Notes: generated by a model from the sequence alone, not told the origin. Positions 36,536-46,255 are shown, counted from the stretch's first letter. The stretch: 64,000 nucleotides of DNA from Hanstruepera ponticola (GCF_012931685.1 NZ_JABANC010000004.1:124001-188000); one strand, 5' to 3'. A program made the numbers and translations.

Positions 36536-37069
36536 TTAAGAACCCCAACCTGTAAATCCATTTCTCTCTTGATAATGAAATTCACGGTCTTCATTCTTCT
36601 CATTTTCTGAAATTTCTCCATTTTCATCAGAGTCATATCCATTATATTCTACTACACTGAAAGAAGAACCTACTCCATCTTCATAACTTTGATGAATTAA
36701 ATAAAAATCTTGTATGTATTTATCATTTTCCATACTTCCGAGATATAAAGGTTTTTGAAGATTGCTGGAATAATTTAAATCAGCATATTCCGTATTAGTT
36801 GCTTCATCTACTTCAAGTACACCATTTTCATTGGCGTCTATACCAAAATGGATGACTCTTTGGTCTTTTCCAGAGACATTAATGTAAATTTGCTGAACTA
36901 CAATGATTTTGTAAGAATCAACATAAAAAACCTTATTGAATTCGTGCTTTTCAGTTAAGGTCATCATAGTATCTTCTCCAAAGTAATTCGGCACTTTTTT
37001 AGCTTGAGCATTGATTACTAATACAAAAAATAGAATCAAAAAAGTTGTTACTGTTTTTAAAATTTTCAT
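36536..37069 (-). CDS. exported protein with two EF-hand loops
   Basis: A 177-residue protein with signal peptide (MKILKTVTTFLILFFVLVIN, cleaved after AQA). Two 12-residue canonical EF-hand calcium loops are visible: D78-A-N-E-N-G-V-L-E-V-D-E89 and D146-S-D-E-N-G-E-I-S-E-N-E157, each with D/N at positions 1, 3 and 5, G at 6, a hydrophobic residue at 8 and E at 12. Between them is a domain I do not recognise. Calcium binding outside the cytoplasm is likely. The ATG at 37069 is chosen at the signal peptide; the frame is open ten codons upstream. It shares the island with the DUF1643 gene. Confidence 0.75.
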   Translation of the reverse strand: MKILKTVTTFLILFFVLVINAQAKKVPNYFGEDTMMTLTEKHEFNKVFYVDSYKIIVVQQIYINVSGKDQRVIHFGIDANENGVLEVDEATNTEYADLNYSSNLQKPLYLGSMENDKYIQDFYLIHQSYEDGVGSSFSVVEYNGYDSDENGEISENEKNEDREFHYQERNGFTGWGS

Positions 37070-37083
37070 ATTTAGTTTAATGT

Positions 37084-37101
37084 TCGGCATTATGCACAAC
37101 G
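37084..37101 (-). repeat. inverted copy of the island boundary core
   Basis: On the minus strand it reads GCGTTGTGCATAATGCCG. The core TTGTGCATAATGC matches TTGTGATAATGC at 35929-35940 in opposite orientation, so the two-gene island is bracketed by inverted related sequences. Confidence 0.5.
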
Positions 37102-37104
37102 CGA

Positions 37105-37219
37105 TGATATAATTCGTTTTAATGATTTATATCTTGTGATACTGAAACCAAGTTCAGCACAAGTAAGCGAAGTTAGATTTTTCATATTAGAAAGTCAATA
37201 CGTACGTGTACGTAATTTT
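37105..37219 (-). repeat. 118-bp intergenic repeat, copy 2
   Basis: Reverse complement aligns with 18697-18814 over the full length, from AAAATTACG through the exact core with ACTTGTGCTGAACTTGG to AAAACGAWTTATATCA. It lies immediately beyond the cassette-like island and before the end of the M2 peptidase gene. Confidence 0.75.
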
Positions 37220-37225
37220 ATTCCT

Positions 37226-39043
37226 CTAAAATGTTTCTGGCAAAGTGTATTTACGCCCTTTATTCTGCTCCTGTAAATAAGTCATTAAGGGTTCAAAATA
37301 ATCGAGCATGGGTTTAGCGCTCATACCGCTACCAATCTTACTTTGCAACAGCTCACGCCAATCGCAGTTAGCTCCTACTTCCAACACACCTTTTAAAAAG
37401 TTACCTACCTCTTTACTGCCATAATAGTTAGTAGCATGTGGATCTTGGTTTAAGATGTTTTTAGCAATGTGGTCGTGAAACTGAAATAATAAAATATAGG
37501 AAACTGCATAATCGTAGTACTGTGCAGCATCGTTATTAATATGCGTTTTAGAGGCAGCATCACAATATGCCTCACCTCTATCGGTTGGTGGTACCATGCC
37601 TTGGTATTTTTTAGCGAGTTCCCACCACTTGGCATTAAATTGGTCTTGGGAGAGGTTTTCGGCATAAAGCGCGTTTTCAAACTCCGTCATTACACCCGCA
37701 GAAAATGGTAAAAACACCACATAGTTTAAAGCCTCTTTTAATAGGTTTTGAGTTTCATCAATTTTCGTATTGGCATCTACCAGTCCTTTTTCGGCTAAAA
37801 ACGGTTTTTGCATGGCAGCTAAACCTAACAAACTACCAATAGCTTCATGATACCCTCTATTGGCACCATTACGCAACAATGGTGGCACATCGGGATTGGT
37901 ATAGGCTTGAAAATAATAAATATGTCCTAGTTCATGGTGAATGGTTTCGTAGTACTCGGCTGTTGGTTCAACACTCATCAGGCAACGCAAATCGTTTTCC
38001 AGATTCATGTGCCATGCTGAAGCATGATTATTCTTTTTATAAGTAGCATCTTCAGGCAATGGATACATGCTCGATTTTTCATAAAAACTTTGTGGCAAGG
38101 CATCAAAACCTATACTCTTGTAAAAATTCTCACCTTCTTTTACAATCCATTCTGGGTCTTTATCTTCTAAAGCACCATCAATATCTAATCCTTCCACATT
38201 AACTAAAGCACTCCAATCTTGTCCCCAACGATTTGGCAACCAATGTGCTGGTATGTATTCAGGAACTTCTTGTTTATATTTTTTAGCCAATTCGTATCGT
38301 GCCCAAGTATGTAATTCACGATATAAGGGCCAGACTTCTTTCACCATTTGATTCATTTCTTGAAGCATCTCCTTACGATTCATACCATAATCAGATAACT
38401 GATAGGAAAAATAATCATCATAACCCAAAGCTTGAACGGTTTCGTTGCGTAAGTTTCGTAAATTTCCTAAACCTTCCTTTAGATACTTACCGACTGCTTT
38501 TGAACTTTCCCAATTAGCCAGGCGTTCCTTTAAATTTGAAGACTCGCGCATTACAGCATCAATTTCTCCTGTGGTTACCGATTTCCCATCTACCTGAAAA
38601 TCGAATCCAAACAAAGTTTCATTTTGGGCATTTTCGGCTGCAATACGTTTGGACACCAATTCTGAAACCGTTTCTGGATTATTAGCTGCAGCATACAAAA
38701 TGGTATTCAATTGACGAACTTGTACAATATCCAGACTGTCTTTATTCTCTAAAAATTTTCGGGTTTTTTCAATATTTTCAGTACTTCCTGTAAATTTAGC
38801 AAAGGCTTCGTTTGCCTGCTGTACTTTGTAAGCATTAGTTGTGTCACCTGCAACAATTCTAGTATTCGCATCCCATTCCGCTAAAGATGAATTGTAATAT
38901 AACCTAGTGAAGTTCTGGGTGTAATTATCCAAGAAAGCATTAACGTCTGCTTGGATACTATCTTTAGTGACCTCTTGTTTTACTTCTTTTTTACAGCTCG
39001 CAACAATTATTAATAGAGCAAACAACAGGAATGTATTTTTCAT
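37226..39043 (-). CDS. M2-family (angiotensin-converting-enzyme-like) metallopeptidase, lipoprotein
   Basis: A 605-residue peptidyl-dipeptidase relative that should release dipeptides from peptide C-termini. The zinc site is H370-E371-L-G-H374 (TIHHELGHIYYF), with the third ligand glutamate in NRGYHEAIGSL about 24 residues later. Other family blocks: SAWHMNLENDLRCLM, NYVVFLPFSAGVMTEFE and YQGMVPPTDRGEAYCDAASKTHI. The signal MKNTFLLFALLIIVASC has a lipobox (VASC), so it is a periplasm-facing or surface lipoprotein. It is a single gene. Confidence 0.93.
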   Translation of the reverse strand: MKNTFLLFALLIIVASCKKEVKQEVTKDSIQADVNAFLDNYTQNFTRLYYNSSLAEWDANTRIVAGDTTNAYKVQQANEAFAKFTGSTENIEKTRKFLENKDSLDIVQVRQLNTILYAAANNPETVSELVSKRIAAENAQNETLFGFDFQVDGKSVTTGEIDAVMRESSNLKERLANWESSKAVGKYLKEGLGNLRNLRNETVQALGYDDYFSYQLSDYGMNRKEMLQEMNQMVKEVWPLYRELHTWARYELAKKYKQEVPEYIPAHWLPNRWGQDWSALVNVEGLDIDGALEDKDPEWIVKEGENFYKSIGFDALPQSFYEKSSMYPLPEDATYKKNNHASAWHMNLENDLRCLMSVEPTAEYYETIHHELGHIYYFQAYTNPDVPPLLRNGANRGYHEAIGSLLGLAAMQKPFLAEKGLVDANTKIDETQNLLKEALNYVVFLPFSAGVMTEFENALYAENLSQDQFNAKWWELAKKYQGMVPPTDRGEAYCDAASKTHINNDAAQYYDYAVSYILLFQFHDHIAKNILNQDPHATNYYGSKEVGNFLKGVLEVGANCDWRELLQSKIGSGMSAKPMLDYFEPLMTYLQEQNKGRKYTLPETF

Positions 39044-39135
39044 TTCAAGAGTTTTTTTGATTAGACTGCTGAAATTACGAAAAATAGCTGGATTTTGGTA
39101 TTTATGCCTTTTAGAAAATAAAAATAAAGCACATA

Positions 39136-39254
39136 CGTCAGTTCGAGTAATTTATCGCAGAAAAATTATATCGAAAAGTATTTTGTAAGTCTAAATTCTT
39201 ATTCTCGATACAAATTTCAATCATAAAAAATGTTGAAATTCACTCGAATGAACG
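39136..39254. repeat. degenerate 119-bp long-palindrome repeat
   Basis: CGTCAGTTCGAGTAATTT at the left end pairs imperfectly with AAATTCACTCGAATGAACG at the right end. An inner pair, ATTATATCGAAAAG and ATTCTCGATACAAAT, is also imperfectly complementary. The whole could form a large cruciform or stem. I recall elements of this kind as dispersed repeats in Flavobacteriaceae; this copy looks decayed. Confidence 0.6.
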
Positions 39255-39262
39255 AATAGGAT

Positions 39263-39652
39263 CTAAACAAATTTTTGTAAATCCACAGTATTTATGGCAC
39301 CATGACTAGAATGTGCTACGGTCACACCATTTTTAATCACCAATAGCTGTGGTGACTCGTGCATAACTTGAAATGTATAACCTACTTCGTTGGATACATC
39401 CCGATAAGACAACAAATCCAAATAATACAAGTCCAAGTCCTTTTCATTTAAATCATAGCTTTCCACAAACTGATTCATTACCATACGGCTAATACCGCAG
39501 CGTGTAGAGTGCTTAAAGATAACCTGTGTTTTGGTTTTAGATTTTTCGGTTATATGTTGCAGTTGCTGGATATCGTTTAACGGAATCCATGGTAGTTGTT
39601 TTTCTTCTTTAGATTCAGCTGAACCACCAAATAATTTGTTTAAAATGCCCAT
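39263..39652 (-). CDS. ytxJ: bacillithiol-system redox protein YtxJ
   Basis: A 129-residue thioredoxin-fold protein of the YtxJ family, thought to remove bacillithiol from proteins. The active site has a single cysteine, C52 (FKHSTRCGISRMVM), followed by YYLDLLSYRDVSNEVG and the cis-proline segment HESPQLLVIKNG. No signal peptide, so cytoplasmic. It implies that this organism uses bacillithiol; biosynthesis genes are not in the window. Single gene. Confidence 0.9.
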   Translation of the reverse strand: MGILNKLFGGSAESKEEKQLPWIPLNDIQQLQHITEKSKTKTQVIFKHSTRCGISRMVMNQFVESYDLNEKDLDLYYLDLLSYRDVSNEVGYTFQVMHESPQLLVIKNGVTVAHSSHGAINTVDLQKFV

Positions 39653-39670
39653 AAAATTTCATTTTCTATC

Positions 39671-39691
39671 ATTCCGTACTTGATACGGAAT
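39671..39691. repeat. short palindromic (REP-like) element
   Basis: ATTCCGTA, five bases CTTGA, TACGGAAT: a perfect inverted repeat with 8-base arms in the gap upstream of ytxJ. Its layout resembles the small palindromes scattered in flavobacterial intergenic regions. It has no T-run, so it is not a terminator. Confidence 0.5.
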
Positions 39692-39854
39692 CTACCTTTA
39701 GAATCATTTAAGTCGTTAAGTTTTTAAAATCTTACAACTGACTAAACGTCACTGTTCATCTGCTTTTATCGGACATTTTGTCTGTTGTTTTGAATTGGTA
39801 AGATAATTGAAATAGACCTATCAAACAACACAACATTTAAAGAAATTAAATAAT

Positions 39855-42464
39855 ATGAATTTTAATAATTATACTATAAAATCACAGGAAGCCATACAGC
39901 TAGCACAGCAGCTTGCGCAGAGCTTCGAGAATCAACAAATAGAAAATGAGCACATTTTTAAAGCCATTTTCAATGTTGATGAAAACGTTTTACCATTCAT
40001 TCTAAAAAAACTGAATGTAAATGTAAACGTATTAGAACAAGCTTTAGATAAACAACTGGAGAGTTTTCCTAAAGTATCTGGTGGTGACATCATGTTGTCA
40101 CGTGATGCAGGAAAAACATTAAATGAGGCATCCATCATTGCTAAAAAAATGAATGATGAGTATGTTTCGGTTGAGCATTTAATTTTAGCGGTTTTTAAAT
40201 CGAAAAGCAAAATAGCGCAAATGCTCAAAGACCAAGGTGTTACCGAAAAAGCTCTAACAGCAGCCATTGAAGAGTTGCGTAAAGGCGACCGTGTAACATC
40301 ACAAAGTCAAGAAGAAACTTACAACTCGTTAAGCAAATATGCTAAAAACCTCAACCAATTAGCTAGAGATGGTAAGCTTGATCCTGTTATTGGTCGTGAT
40401 GAGGAGATAAGACGTATACTTCAAATTTTATCACGAAGAACTAAAAACAATCCGATTTTAGTTGGTGAGCCAGGTACCGGAAAAACAGCCATTGCCGAAG
40501 GTTTAGCACATAGAATTATTGATGGTGATGTTCCAGAAAATCTAAAAGAAAAACAAATTTTTGCTTTAGATATGGGAGCTCTAATTGCAGGTGCTAAATA
40601 TAAAGGCGAGTTTGAAGAACGCTTAAAAGCCGTTATCAAAGAAGTAACGACTAGTGAAGGTGATATTGTACTCTTTATTGATGAAATTCACACACTAGTT
40701 GGCGCAGGTGGTGGACAAGGCGCTATGGATGCGGCCAATATTTTAAAACCAGCTTTAGCTCGAGGCGAGTTAAGAGCCATTGGTGCCACTACCCTAGACG
40801 AATACCAAAAGTATTTTGAAAAGGACAAAGCTCTAGAACGTCGTTTCCAAAAAGTAACGGTGAATGAGCCAGATAACGAAAGTGCTATTTCAATATTACG
40901 AGGTATAAAGGAAAAATACGAAACACATCACAAGGTTCGTATTAAAGATGAGGCAATTATTGGTGCTGTAGAATTATCAGAGCGTTACATTACAAACCGT
41001 TTTTTACCTGACAAGGCTATTGACTTAATGGATGAAGCTGCTTCTAAATTACGTATGGAAATCAATTCTAAACCAGAAGAATTAGATGTGTTAGATCGTA
41101 AAATCATGCAGCTAGAAATTGAGATTGAAGCCATTAAGCGTGAGAAAGATGAAGCCAAGTTGAAATCTTTACGTTCAGAATTAGCTAATTTAAAAGAGGA
41201 ACGCAACGAGATAAACGCCAAGTGGAAAAGTGAAAAAGAAGTGGTTGACAATATCCAAACAACTAAATCGGATATTGAAAATTTCAAGCTAGAAGCAGAA
41301 CGTGCTGAACGTGAAGGTGACTATGGTAAAGTAGCTGAAATCCGTTATGGCAAAATAAAAGAAGCACAAGAAACCTTGGAAAAGCTTCAAAAAGAATTGC
41401 AAGAAAATCAAAGTGGCAACTCTTTAATTAAAGAGGAAGTGACTTATGATGACATTGCCGAAGTTGTGGCTAAATGGACAGGTATTCCAGTAACCAAAAT
41501 GTTACAGAGCGAGCGCGAAAAACTGTTGAAACTGGAAGACGAATTGCACAAACGTGTGGTTGGCCAAGAGGAAGCTATTGAAGCTGTAAGTGATGCTGTA
41601 AGACGTAGTCGTTCTGGATTGCAAAACCCTCAAAAACCTATTGGAACATTCTTGTTTCTAGGAACAACAGGTGTTGGTAAAACTGAATTAGCGAAAGCTC
41701 TAGCAGAGTATTTATTTGATGATGAAAATGCTATGACCCGAATTGATATGAGTGAGTATCAAGAGCGTCATGCTGTGAGCAGGTTAGTTGGCGCACCTCC
41801 AGGATATGTAGGTTATGACGAAGGCGGTCAATTAACAGAAGCTGTTAGACGCAAACCGTATTCGGTAGTCTTATTAGATGAAATTGAAAAGGCACATCCA
41901 GATACCTTCAACATTTTATTGCAAGTATTAGATGAAGGGCGATTAACAGATAACAAAGGTCGTATTGCCGATTTTAAAAACACGATTATAATCATGACCT
42001 CTAATATGGGTAGTCATATTATTCAAGAACGTTTTGAAGCTACAAAAGATATCGATGCTGCTATGGAAGTTGCAAAGGTGGATGTACTGGCTTTGTTAAA
42101 GCAATCAGTAAGGCCTGAATTTTTAAATCGTATTGACGATACCATTATGTTTACACCGTTGACCAAAGAAAACATTACCGATATTGTTGGTTTACAATTA
42201 AAAGGCATTACCAAAATGATTGCACAACAAGGGATCACTTTTGATGCAACACCGGAAGCTGTTGCCTATTTAGCTGAAAAAGGTTACAATCCAGAATATG
42301 GTGCAAGACCTGTAAAACGTGTCATACAAAAAGAAGTACTTAATCAATTGAGTAAGGAAATTTTATCAGGTCGCGTAACGACAGATAGCATTATACTTTT
42401 AGATGCTTTTGACGATAAATTAGTCTTTAGAAATCAAGGTGATTTAGTAGTAGAAGAATTTTAA
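39855..42464 (+). CDS. clpB: ATP-dependent disaggregase ClpB
   Basis: Hexameric AAA+ chaperone that, with DnaK, rescues aggregated protein after heat stress. It is 869 residues. The N-terminal double Clp repeat domain (about 1-145) is followed by AAA-1 (Walker A G204-EPGTGKT, Walker [16 protein letters not shown]), the coiled-coil middle domain (about 400-525, with [20 protein letters not shown]) that distinguishes ClpB from ClpA/ClpC, AAA-2 (Walker A G603-[20 protein letters not shown]) and a D2-small domain. No heat-shock operator was recognised upstream. Terminator at 42527-42572. Confidence 0.97.
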   Translation: MNFNNYTIKSQEAIQLAQQLAQSFENQQIENEHIFKAIFNVDENVLPFILKKLNVNVNVLEQALDKQLESFPKVSGGDIMLSRDAGKTLNEASIIAKKMNDEYVSVEHLILAVFKSKSKIAQMLKDQGVTEKALTAAIEELRKGDRVTSQSQEETYNSLSKYAKNLNQLARDGKLDPVIGRDEEIRRILQILSRRTKNNPILVGEPGTGKTAIAEGLAHRIIDGDVPENLKEKQIFALDMGALIAGAKYKGEFEERLKAVIKEVTTSEGDIVLFIDEIHTLVGAGGGQGAMDAANILKPALARGELRAIGATTLDEYQKYFEKDKALERRFQKVTVNEPDNESAISILRGIKEKYETHHKVRIKDEAIIGAVELSERYITNRFLPDKAIDLMDEAASKLRMEINSKPEELDVLDRKIMQLEIEIEAIKREKDEAKLKSLRSELANLKEERNEINAKWKSEKEVVDNIQTTKSDIENFKLEAERAEREGDYGKVAEIRYGKIKEAQETLEKLQKELQENQSGNSLIKEEVTYDDIAEVVAKWTGIPVTKMLQSEREKLLKLEDELHKRVVGQEEAIEAVSDAVRRSRSGLQNPQKPIGTFLFLGTTGVGKTELAKALAEYLFDDENAMTRIDMSEYQERHAVSRLVGAPPGYVGYDEGGQLTEAVRRKPYSVVLLDEIEKAHPDTFNILLQVLDEGRLTDNKGRIADFKNTIIIMTSNMGSHIIQERFEATKDIDAAMEVAKVDVLALLKQSVRPEFLNRIDDTIMFTPLTKENITDIVGLQLKGITKMIAQQGITFDATPEAVAYLAEKGYNPEYGARPVKRVIQKEVLNQLSKEILSGRVTTDSIILLDAFDDKLVFRNQGDLVVEEF

Positions 42465-42526
42465 TGTGAGTAAGCGTAATAAATTTCAAACTGTTACGTT
42501 TTCATAATAGTTGGTTAGTTAGTTTG

Positions 42527-42572
42527 AAAGAGCAATACAAATCTTGAAGAAGATGCGGATTGCTCTTTTTTA
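42527..42572 (+). terminator. clpB terminator
   Basis: AAAGAGCAAT at 42527-42536 pairs with ATTGCTCTTT at 42559-42568; ATCTT and AAGAT extend the stem inside. A T-run follows. The rest of the 298-base gap before deoC holds an AT-rich inverted repeat (TCTATAATT at 42602, AATTATAGA at 42628) and no gene I can support. Confidence 0.8.
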
Positions 42573-42762
42573 TTAAAATGTTAAACAAACTATAATTTCA
42601 ATCTATAATTTTATTGAATTCGTACATAATTATAGAAAAAGGTAATAAATTAAAAATGAGCAAATTGAAAAAAATATGCTTACCGTTCATCTAAAACTTA
42701 CCTAAACATGCAATAAAATGTGCAGTTTATCGTATTTTTACAGCACTTAACCTAAATTTACT

Positions 42763-43434
42763 ATGAAAATTAATAATTATATAGACCATACACTTTTAAA
42801 ACCTTCTGCAACGCAAAAGGATATCAGAAATTTATGCGCAGAAGCTAAAAAGCATCGATTTTATGCAGTTTGTGTCAATAGCTCTTACGTAGCTTATGCA
42901 AAGCAGCTAGTTTCAAAATCTAATGTTAAAGTATGTACAGTAGTTGGTTTTCCTTTAGGTGCCTCCACCACTGAAACAAAAGTATTTGAAGCTAAACAAG
43001 CTATCGCTCAAGGTGCTGATGAAATTGATATGGTCATGAATATTGGCATGATGAAAAGTGAAAATTTTGTTAGCGTTTACAAAGATATTCGTGATGTAAA
43101 ATTGGCTATTGGAAAAACTCCATTGAAAGTAATTATTGAAATTAGTGAATTATCTAAAAATGAAATTGTTAAAGCAGCTCAAATTTGTTTGGATGCTAAA
43201 GCTGATTTTATAAAAACCTCTACTGGTTTCTCAAAAGGCGGAGCTACCTTAACCGCTGTGAAAATGATTAAAAAAACAATAAGAAATCAAGCAAAAATTA
43301 AAGCATCTGGAGGTATTAGAGATTTAGAAACTGCAAAAAAATACATAGATTTGGGTGCTGATAGAATTGGAACGTCTTCTGGTGTCAATATTCTATTGGA
43401 AAGCAAAGCACAAATTCAAGAACCCGTAATATGA
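42763..43434 (+). CDS. deoC: deoxyribose-phosphate aldolase
   Basis: Class I aldolase cleaving 2-deoxyribose 5-phosphate to glyceraldehyde 3-phosphate and acetaldehyde in nucleoside catabolism; 223 residues. Motifs: [14 protein letters not shown] at the start, [23 protein letters not shown] and the Schiff-base lysine K151 in [15 protein letters not shown]; then [12 protein letters not shown]. Its TGA overlaps the ATG of deoD (ATGA), so the two salvage enzymes are translationally coupled. Confidence 0.96.
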   Translation: MKINNYIDHTLLKPSATQKDIRNLCAEAKKHRFYAVCVNSSYVAYAKQLVSKSNVKVCTVVGFPLGASTTETKVFEAKQAIAQGADEIDMVMNIGMMKSENFVSVYKDIRDVKLAIGKTPLKVIIEISELSKNEIVKAAQICLDAKADFIKTSTGFSKGGATLTAVKMIKKTIRNQAKIKASGGIRDLETAKKYIDLGADRIGTSSGVNILLESKAQIQEPVI

Positions 43435-44129
43435 GTGTACATATTGAAGCCAAAAAAGGAGACATTGCAGAAACTATTTTATTACCAGGCGATCCCTTAC
43501 GAGCTAAATGGATAGCCGAAACGTTTTTAGATAATCCGGTTTGCTTCAATAGAGTTCGGAATATGTTTGGCTATACTGGAACCTACCAAGGCAAGCGTGT
43601 TTCGGTAATGGGAACAGGAATGGGAGTTCCAAGCATTTCTATTTATGCACATGAATTAATAAATGAATTTGACGTTAAAAATCTAATTCGCGTTGGCAGC
43701 GCTGGATCATACCAAAAACATGTAAAAGTACGTGACATTGTATTAGCCATGGCTGCATCATCAAATTCTGGCGTTAATGAATTACGCTTTGGTGGTGCCG
43801 ATTACGCACCAACTGCCGATTTTGGGTTATTCCAAAAAGCAGTAGAAGCAGCAAAAGCTAAAAATATACCGTTAAAAGCCGGTAATGTGTTTACCTCTGA
43901 TGAGTTTTATGCCGACAATTTTGAATCGTACAAAAAATGGTCAAAATTTGGCGTACTGTGTGTCGAAATGGAATCTGCAGGACTTTATACCATTGCTGCA
44001 AAACACAACGTTAATGCCCTATCCATATTAACCATTTCTGACTCTTTAGTTACTGGTGAACGTACTACAAGTAAAGAACGCGAATCGACATTTAAAGAAA
44101 TGATAGAGATAGCTCTAGAACTCGCCTAG
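43431..44129 (+). CDS. deoD: purine-nucleoside phosphorylase, DeoD type
   Basis: Hexameric phosphorylase that releases purine bases from (deoxy)nucleosides with phosphate; 232 residues as usual. Motifs: [60 protein letters not shown], the VEMESAGLY nucleoside-recognition segment and [10 protein letters not shown] with the catalytic aspartate. The deoxyribose 1-phosphate it makes enters the pathway of the upstream deoC product after isomerisation. Confidence 0.97.
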   Translation: MSVHIEAKKGDIAETILLPGDPLRAKWIAETFLDNPVCFNRVRNMFGYTGTYQGKRVSVMGTGMGVPSISIYAHELINEFDVKNLIRVGSAGSYQKHVKVRDIVLAMAASSNSGVNELRFGGADYAPTADFGLFQKAVEAAKAKNIPLKAGNVFTSDEFYADNFESYKKWSKFGVLCVEMESAGLYTIAAKHNVNALSILTISDSLVTGERTTSKERESTFKEMIEIALELA

Positions 44130-44171
44130 TTTTTTAACAAATATTTAAAAGCCTTATAATCAAAGTGTTTC

Positions 44172-44179
44172 TATATTTG
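44172..44179 (+). promoter_or_regulatory. -7 element for the hydrolase gene
   Basis: TATATTTG matches TAnnTTTG, 23 bases before the start codon. No TTG at the ideal spacing. Confidence 0.4.
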
Positions 44180-44202
44180 GTTAAACATCAATCAATCCAA
44201 TT

Positions 44203-44988
44203 ATGAAACAACTGACCACTCTATTTCTTTTAATCGGTTTAATTTTTTCCTCCTGTAAAGAAACTAATAAAGAAATCACTACAAAACCAACCGAAGAACC
44301 TATAAAGAAAGAAGTTTATTTTTACTCATCAGATAGCGTAAAAGTTTATGCAGATTTCTATCAACAAGATTTAGATGCGCCAAACATTATACTCTTTCAT
44401 CAAGGTGGTGCCAATGTTCGTTCTGAATACAAACCTATAATTCCTAAACTATTGGAGTCTGGCTATAATATTTTGGCTGTAGATCAGCGCGTTGGTGGAC
44501 AATTACTCGGCAACTACAACAGAACAGTTGCTGATATTGATATAAATCGGTTTAACTATTGTGATGCCTATCCAGATTTAGAAGCTAGCCTGAAATACAT
44601 GAAAAACACCTCAAACACTGGAAAAATTATAGTATGGGGAAGTAGTTATAGCGCTACACTTGCTATTAAACTAGCTTATAATAATCCAGATATTGTTGAT
44701 GCTGTTTTAGCTTTTTCACCGGCTTCAGGAGAACCCATGAATGGCTGTCAACCCAACCCATATTTTGAATCAATAAAAACACCCATGCTCCTGTTAAGAC
44801 CGAGTAGTGAAGCTGCCATTGAAAGTGTAAAAACGCAAATGGCTTTAGCTGAAGAATTTGGACATCAAACATATGTTGCTCAAAACGGCAGACATGGCTC
44901 ATCAATGCTTGTGGAAGAACGCGTTCAAGCTCCAGTCACTGCTAATTGGAAAGTAGTCATGGATTTTTTAAACAAACACAAAAACTAA
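44203..44988 (+). CDS. alpha/beta-hydrolase lipoprotein
   Basis: A 261-residue lipoprotein (signal MKQLTTLFLLIGLIFSSC, lipobox FSSC) with an alpha/beta-hydrolase fold of the dienelactone-hydrolase-like type. Visible are FHQGGANVRSEYKP (oxyanion region), NILAVDQRVGG, and the nucleophile elbow IVWGSSYSATLA with S148. The catalytic aspartate and histidine may be in LLRPSSEAA and NGRHGSSML. Substrate unknown; likely an ester in the periplasm. The histidine phosphatase gene starts 3 bases after its stop. Confidence 0.85.
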   Translation: MKQLTTLFLLIGLIFSSCKETNKEITTKPTEEPIKKEVYFYSSDSVKVYADFYQQDLDAPNIILFHQGGANVRSEYKPIIPKLLESGYNILAVDQRVGGQLLGNYNRTVADIDINRFNYCDAYPDLEASLKYMKNTSNTGKIIVWGSSYSATLAIKLAYNNPDIVDAVLAFSPASGEPMNGCQPNPYFESIKTPMLLLRPSSEAAIESVKTQMALAEEFGHQTYVAQNGRHGSSMLVEERVQAPVTANWKVVMDFLNKHKN

Positions 44989-44991
44989 TAT

Positions 44992-45528
44992 ATGTCGTAT
45001 TTAAAACGTGGGCTGTTACTATTATTCTGCTCTTTTTCTTTTCTTAATTGCCAAGATAAAAGCATGCAAGACTCAAGTACTAAAAGCAGTATTTCGACCT
45101 ATTATTTCATTCGTCACGCAGAAAAAGACAGAAGTGATAAAACCAATCGTGATCCTCATTTAACTGAAATAGGTAAAGCTAGAGCTAACCATTGGAGCAA
45201 TATTTTAAAGCATGTGAAATTTGATGCTATTTATTCAACTGATTATAATAGAACTAGAGAAACAGCTCATCCAACAGCACGTGCCAATAATTTAGACCTT
45301 ACAATTTATGACGCTAGTGCTATAAACGACGAAAAATTTAAGACAGATAATAATGGAAAAACAGTTTTGATTGTTGGTCACAGTAATACCACACCAGAAT
45401 TTGTAAATACTATTATTGGAGAAAATAAGTATGACGATATTGATGACAGTAATAATGGAAATCTATACATAGTTACCATTACCGATTGCGTCATTTCACA
45501 TCAGGTACTAGAAATTAATCCACGTTAA
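44992..45528 (+). CDS. histidine-phosphatase-superfamily (SixA-like) lipoprotein
   Basis: A 178-residue protein with lipobox FLNC (position 20) and one phosphoglycerate-mutase-like domain. The catalytic histidine is in YYFIRH42AEKD, with LTEIGKARANHW, FDAIYSTDYNRTRETAHPTA (second arginine) and VLIVGHSNTTPEFVN (second histidine). A phosphatase of small substrates in the periplasm is likely. It is cotranscribed with the hydrolase and overlaps the convergent DUF6503 gene by 14 bases. Confidence 0.88.
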   Translation: MSYLKRGLLLLFCSFSFLNCQDKSMQDSSTKSSISTYYFIRHAEKDRSDKTNRDPHLTEIGKARANHWSNILKHVKFDAIYSTDYNRTRETAHPTARANNLDLTIYDASAINDEKFKTDNNGKTVLIVGHSNTTPEFVNTIIGENKYDDIDDSNNGNLYIVTITDCVISHQVLEINPR

Positions 45529-46255
45529 TGTTTTTAAGTTCAATTTTAGAAAGAAGTTCTAATTCACCTTTCTCAAACAATTCGTCTAACTGACTAACAG
45601 ATAATTTCGACTGTTTGGGTTTGTAATTATTATAATCCACAAAGCGTAAGCCATTAATATATCGTTCATTATAAGCTTCGCGAAATCGAAATCCGGTACC
45701 ATCAGTCTCATTATATGAATAAGCTAAATAATCTACTTTAAAAGATTCTTGGTTTATCCAGTAAACAAATACATCTTCAAAATCTTCACCACCACCATCT
45801 TGATTAAAAGTAATCTTTACTTTGTAATACGCTTTATTCTTAATGTTTTTTTCTTCCAATAGTGCTTTATTCACAGCAGCATCATTTAATCCATAAGGCA
45901 GCACCGAAAAATAATGAACCGAATTAACTGAAGCACTATAACGAGATAGCATACTGTCTGGAACCTTTACGGGCTTATTGTTTTCATGCCTCTCAAAACC
46001 TTTGTTGGTTAAAAAATCAGTGATTTTTCCTGTTGAATCTTTGAATGTTCTCACTAACTTAAACGTACCTTGATTTCTTTCGGCATAATAATGTTTGTCT
46101 CTAAAATCAAATTCAATAATTGAACTATCAAATTTTGCACCTCCAGAAACTTCAATAGATTTATCAATGACGTCTTGAGCAGATAGATATTTGGCAGACT
46201 TTTGGTCACACCCTAATAAGGTGACTATACAGCATAATACTAAAAGATACTTCAT
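45515..46255 (-). CDS. DUF6503-like lipoprotein
   Basis: A 246-residue lipoprotein: MKYLLVLCCIVTLLGCDQ with lipobox LLGC. The mature region (AQDVIDKSIEVSGGAKFDSSIIEFDFRDKHY, LTNKGFERHENNK, YFSVLPYGLNDAAV, YYKVKITFNQDGGGEDFEDVF, YWINQESFKVDYLAYSY) fits my memory of a flavobacterial family labelled DUF6503; it looks like an LolA/outer-membrane-lipoprotein-sorting-like beta fold. Function unknown. The ATG at 46255 is chosen because the signal peptide starts there; the frame opens 6 codons earlier. It is divergent from smpB. Confidence 0.75.
   Translation of the reverse strand: MKYLLVLCCIVTLLGCDQKSAKYLSAQDVIDKSIEVSGGAKFDSSIIEFDFRDKHYYAERNQGTFKLVRTFKDSTGKITDFLTNKGFERHENNKPVKVPDSMLSRYSASVNSVHYFSVLPYGLNDAAVNKALLEEKNIKNKAYYKVKITFNQDGGGEDFEDVFVYWINQESFKVDYLAYSYNETDGTGFRFREAYNERYINGLRFVDYNNYKPKQSKLSVSQLDELFEKGELELLSKIELKNINVD

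Noticed and set aside
35943-37101. Integron or genomic island with integrase.
   Set aside because: No recombinase, attachment site with clear symmetry, or tRNA was found; only boundary repeats are visible, so it is described as cassette-like.
39855-42464. Long open frames on the opposite strand within clpB and, likewise, within pheT and deoD.
   Set aside because: They lie opposite well-conserved genes, have no family resemblance and no start context.
42656-42694. Twelve-codon frame (MSKLKK...) ahead of deoC.
   Set aside because: No promoter or coupling to the next gene; similar short frames occur by chance in this AT-rich gap.
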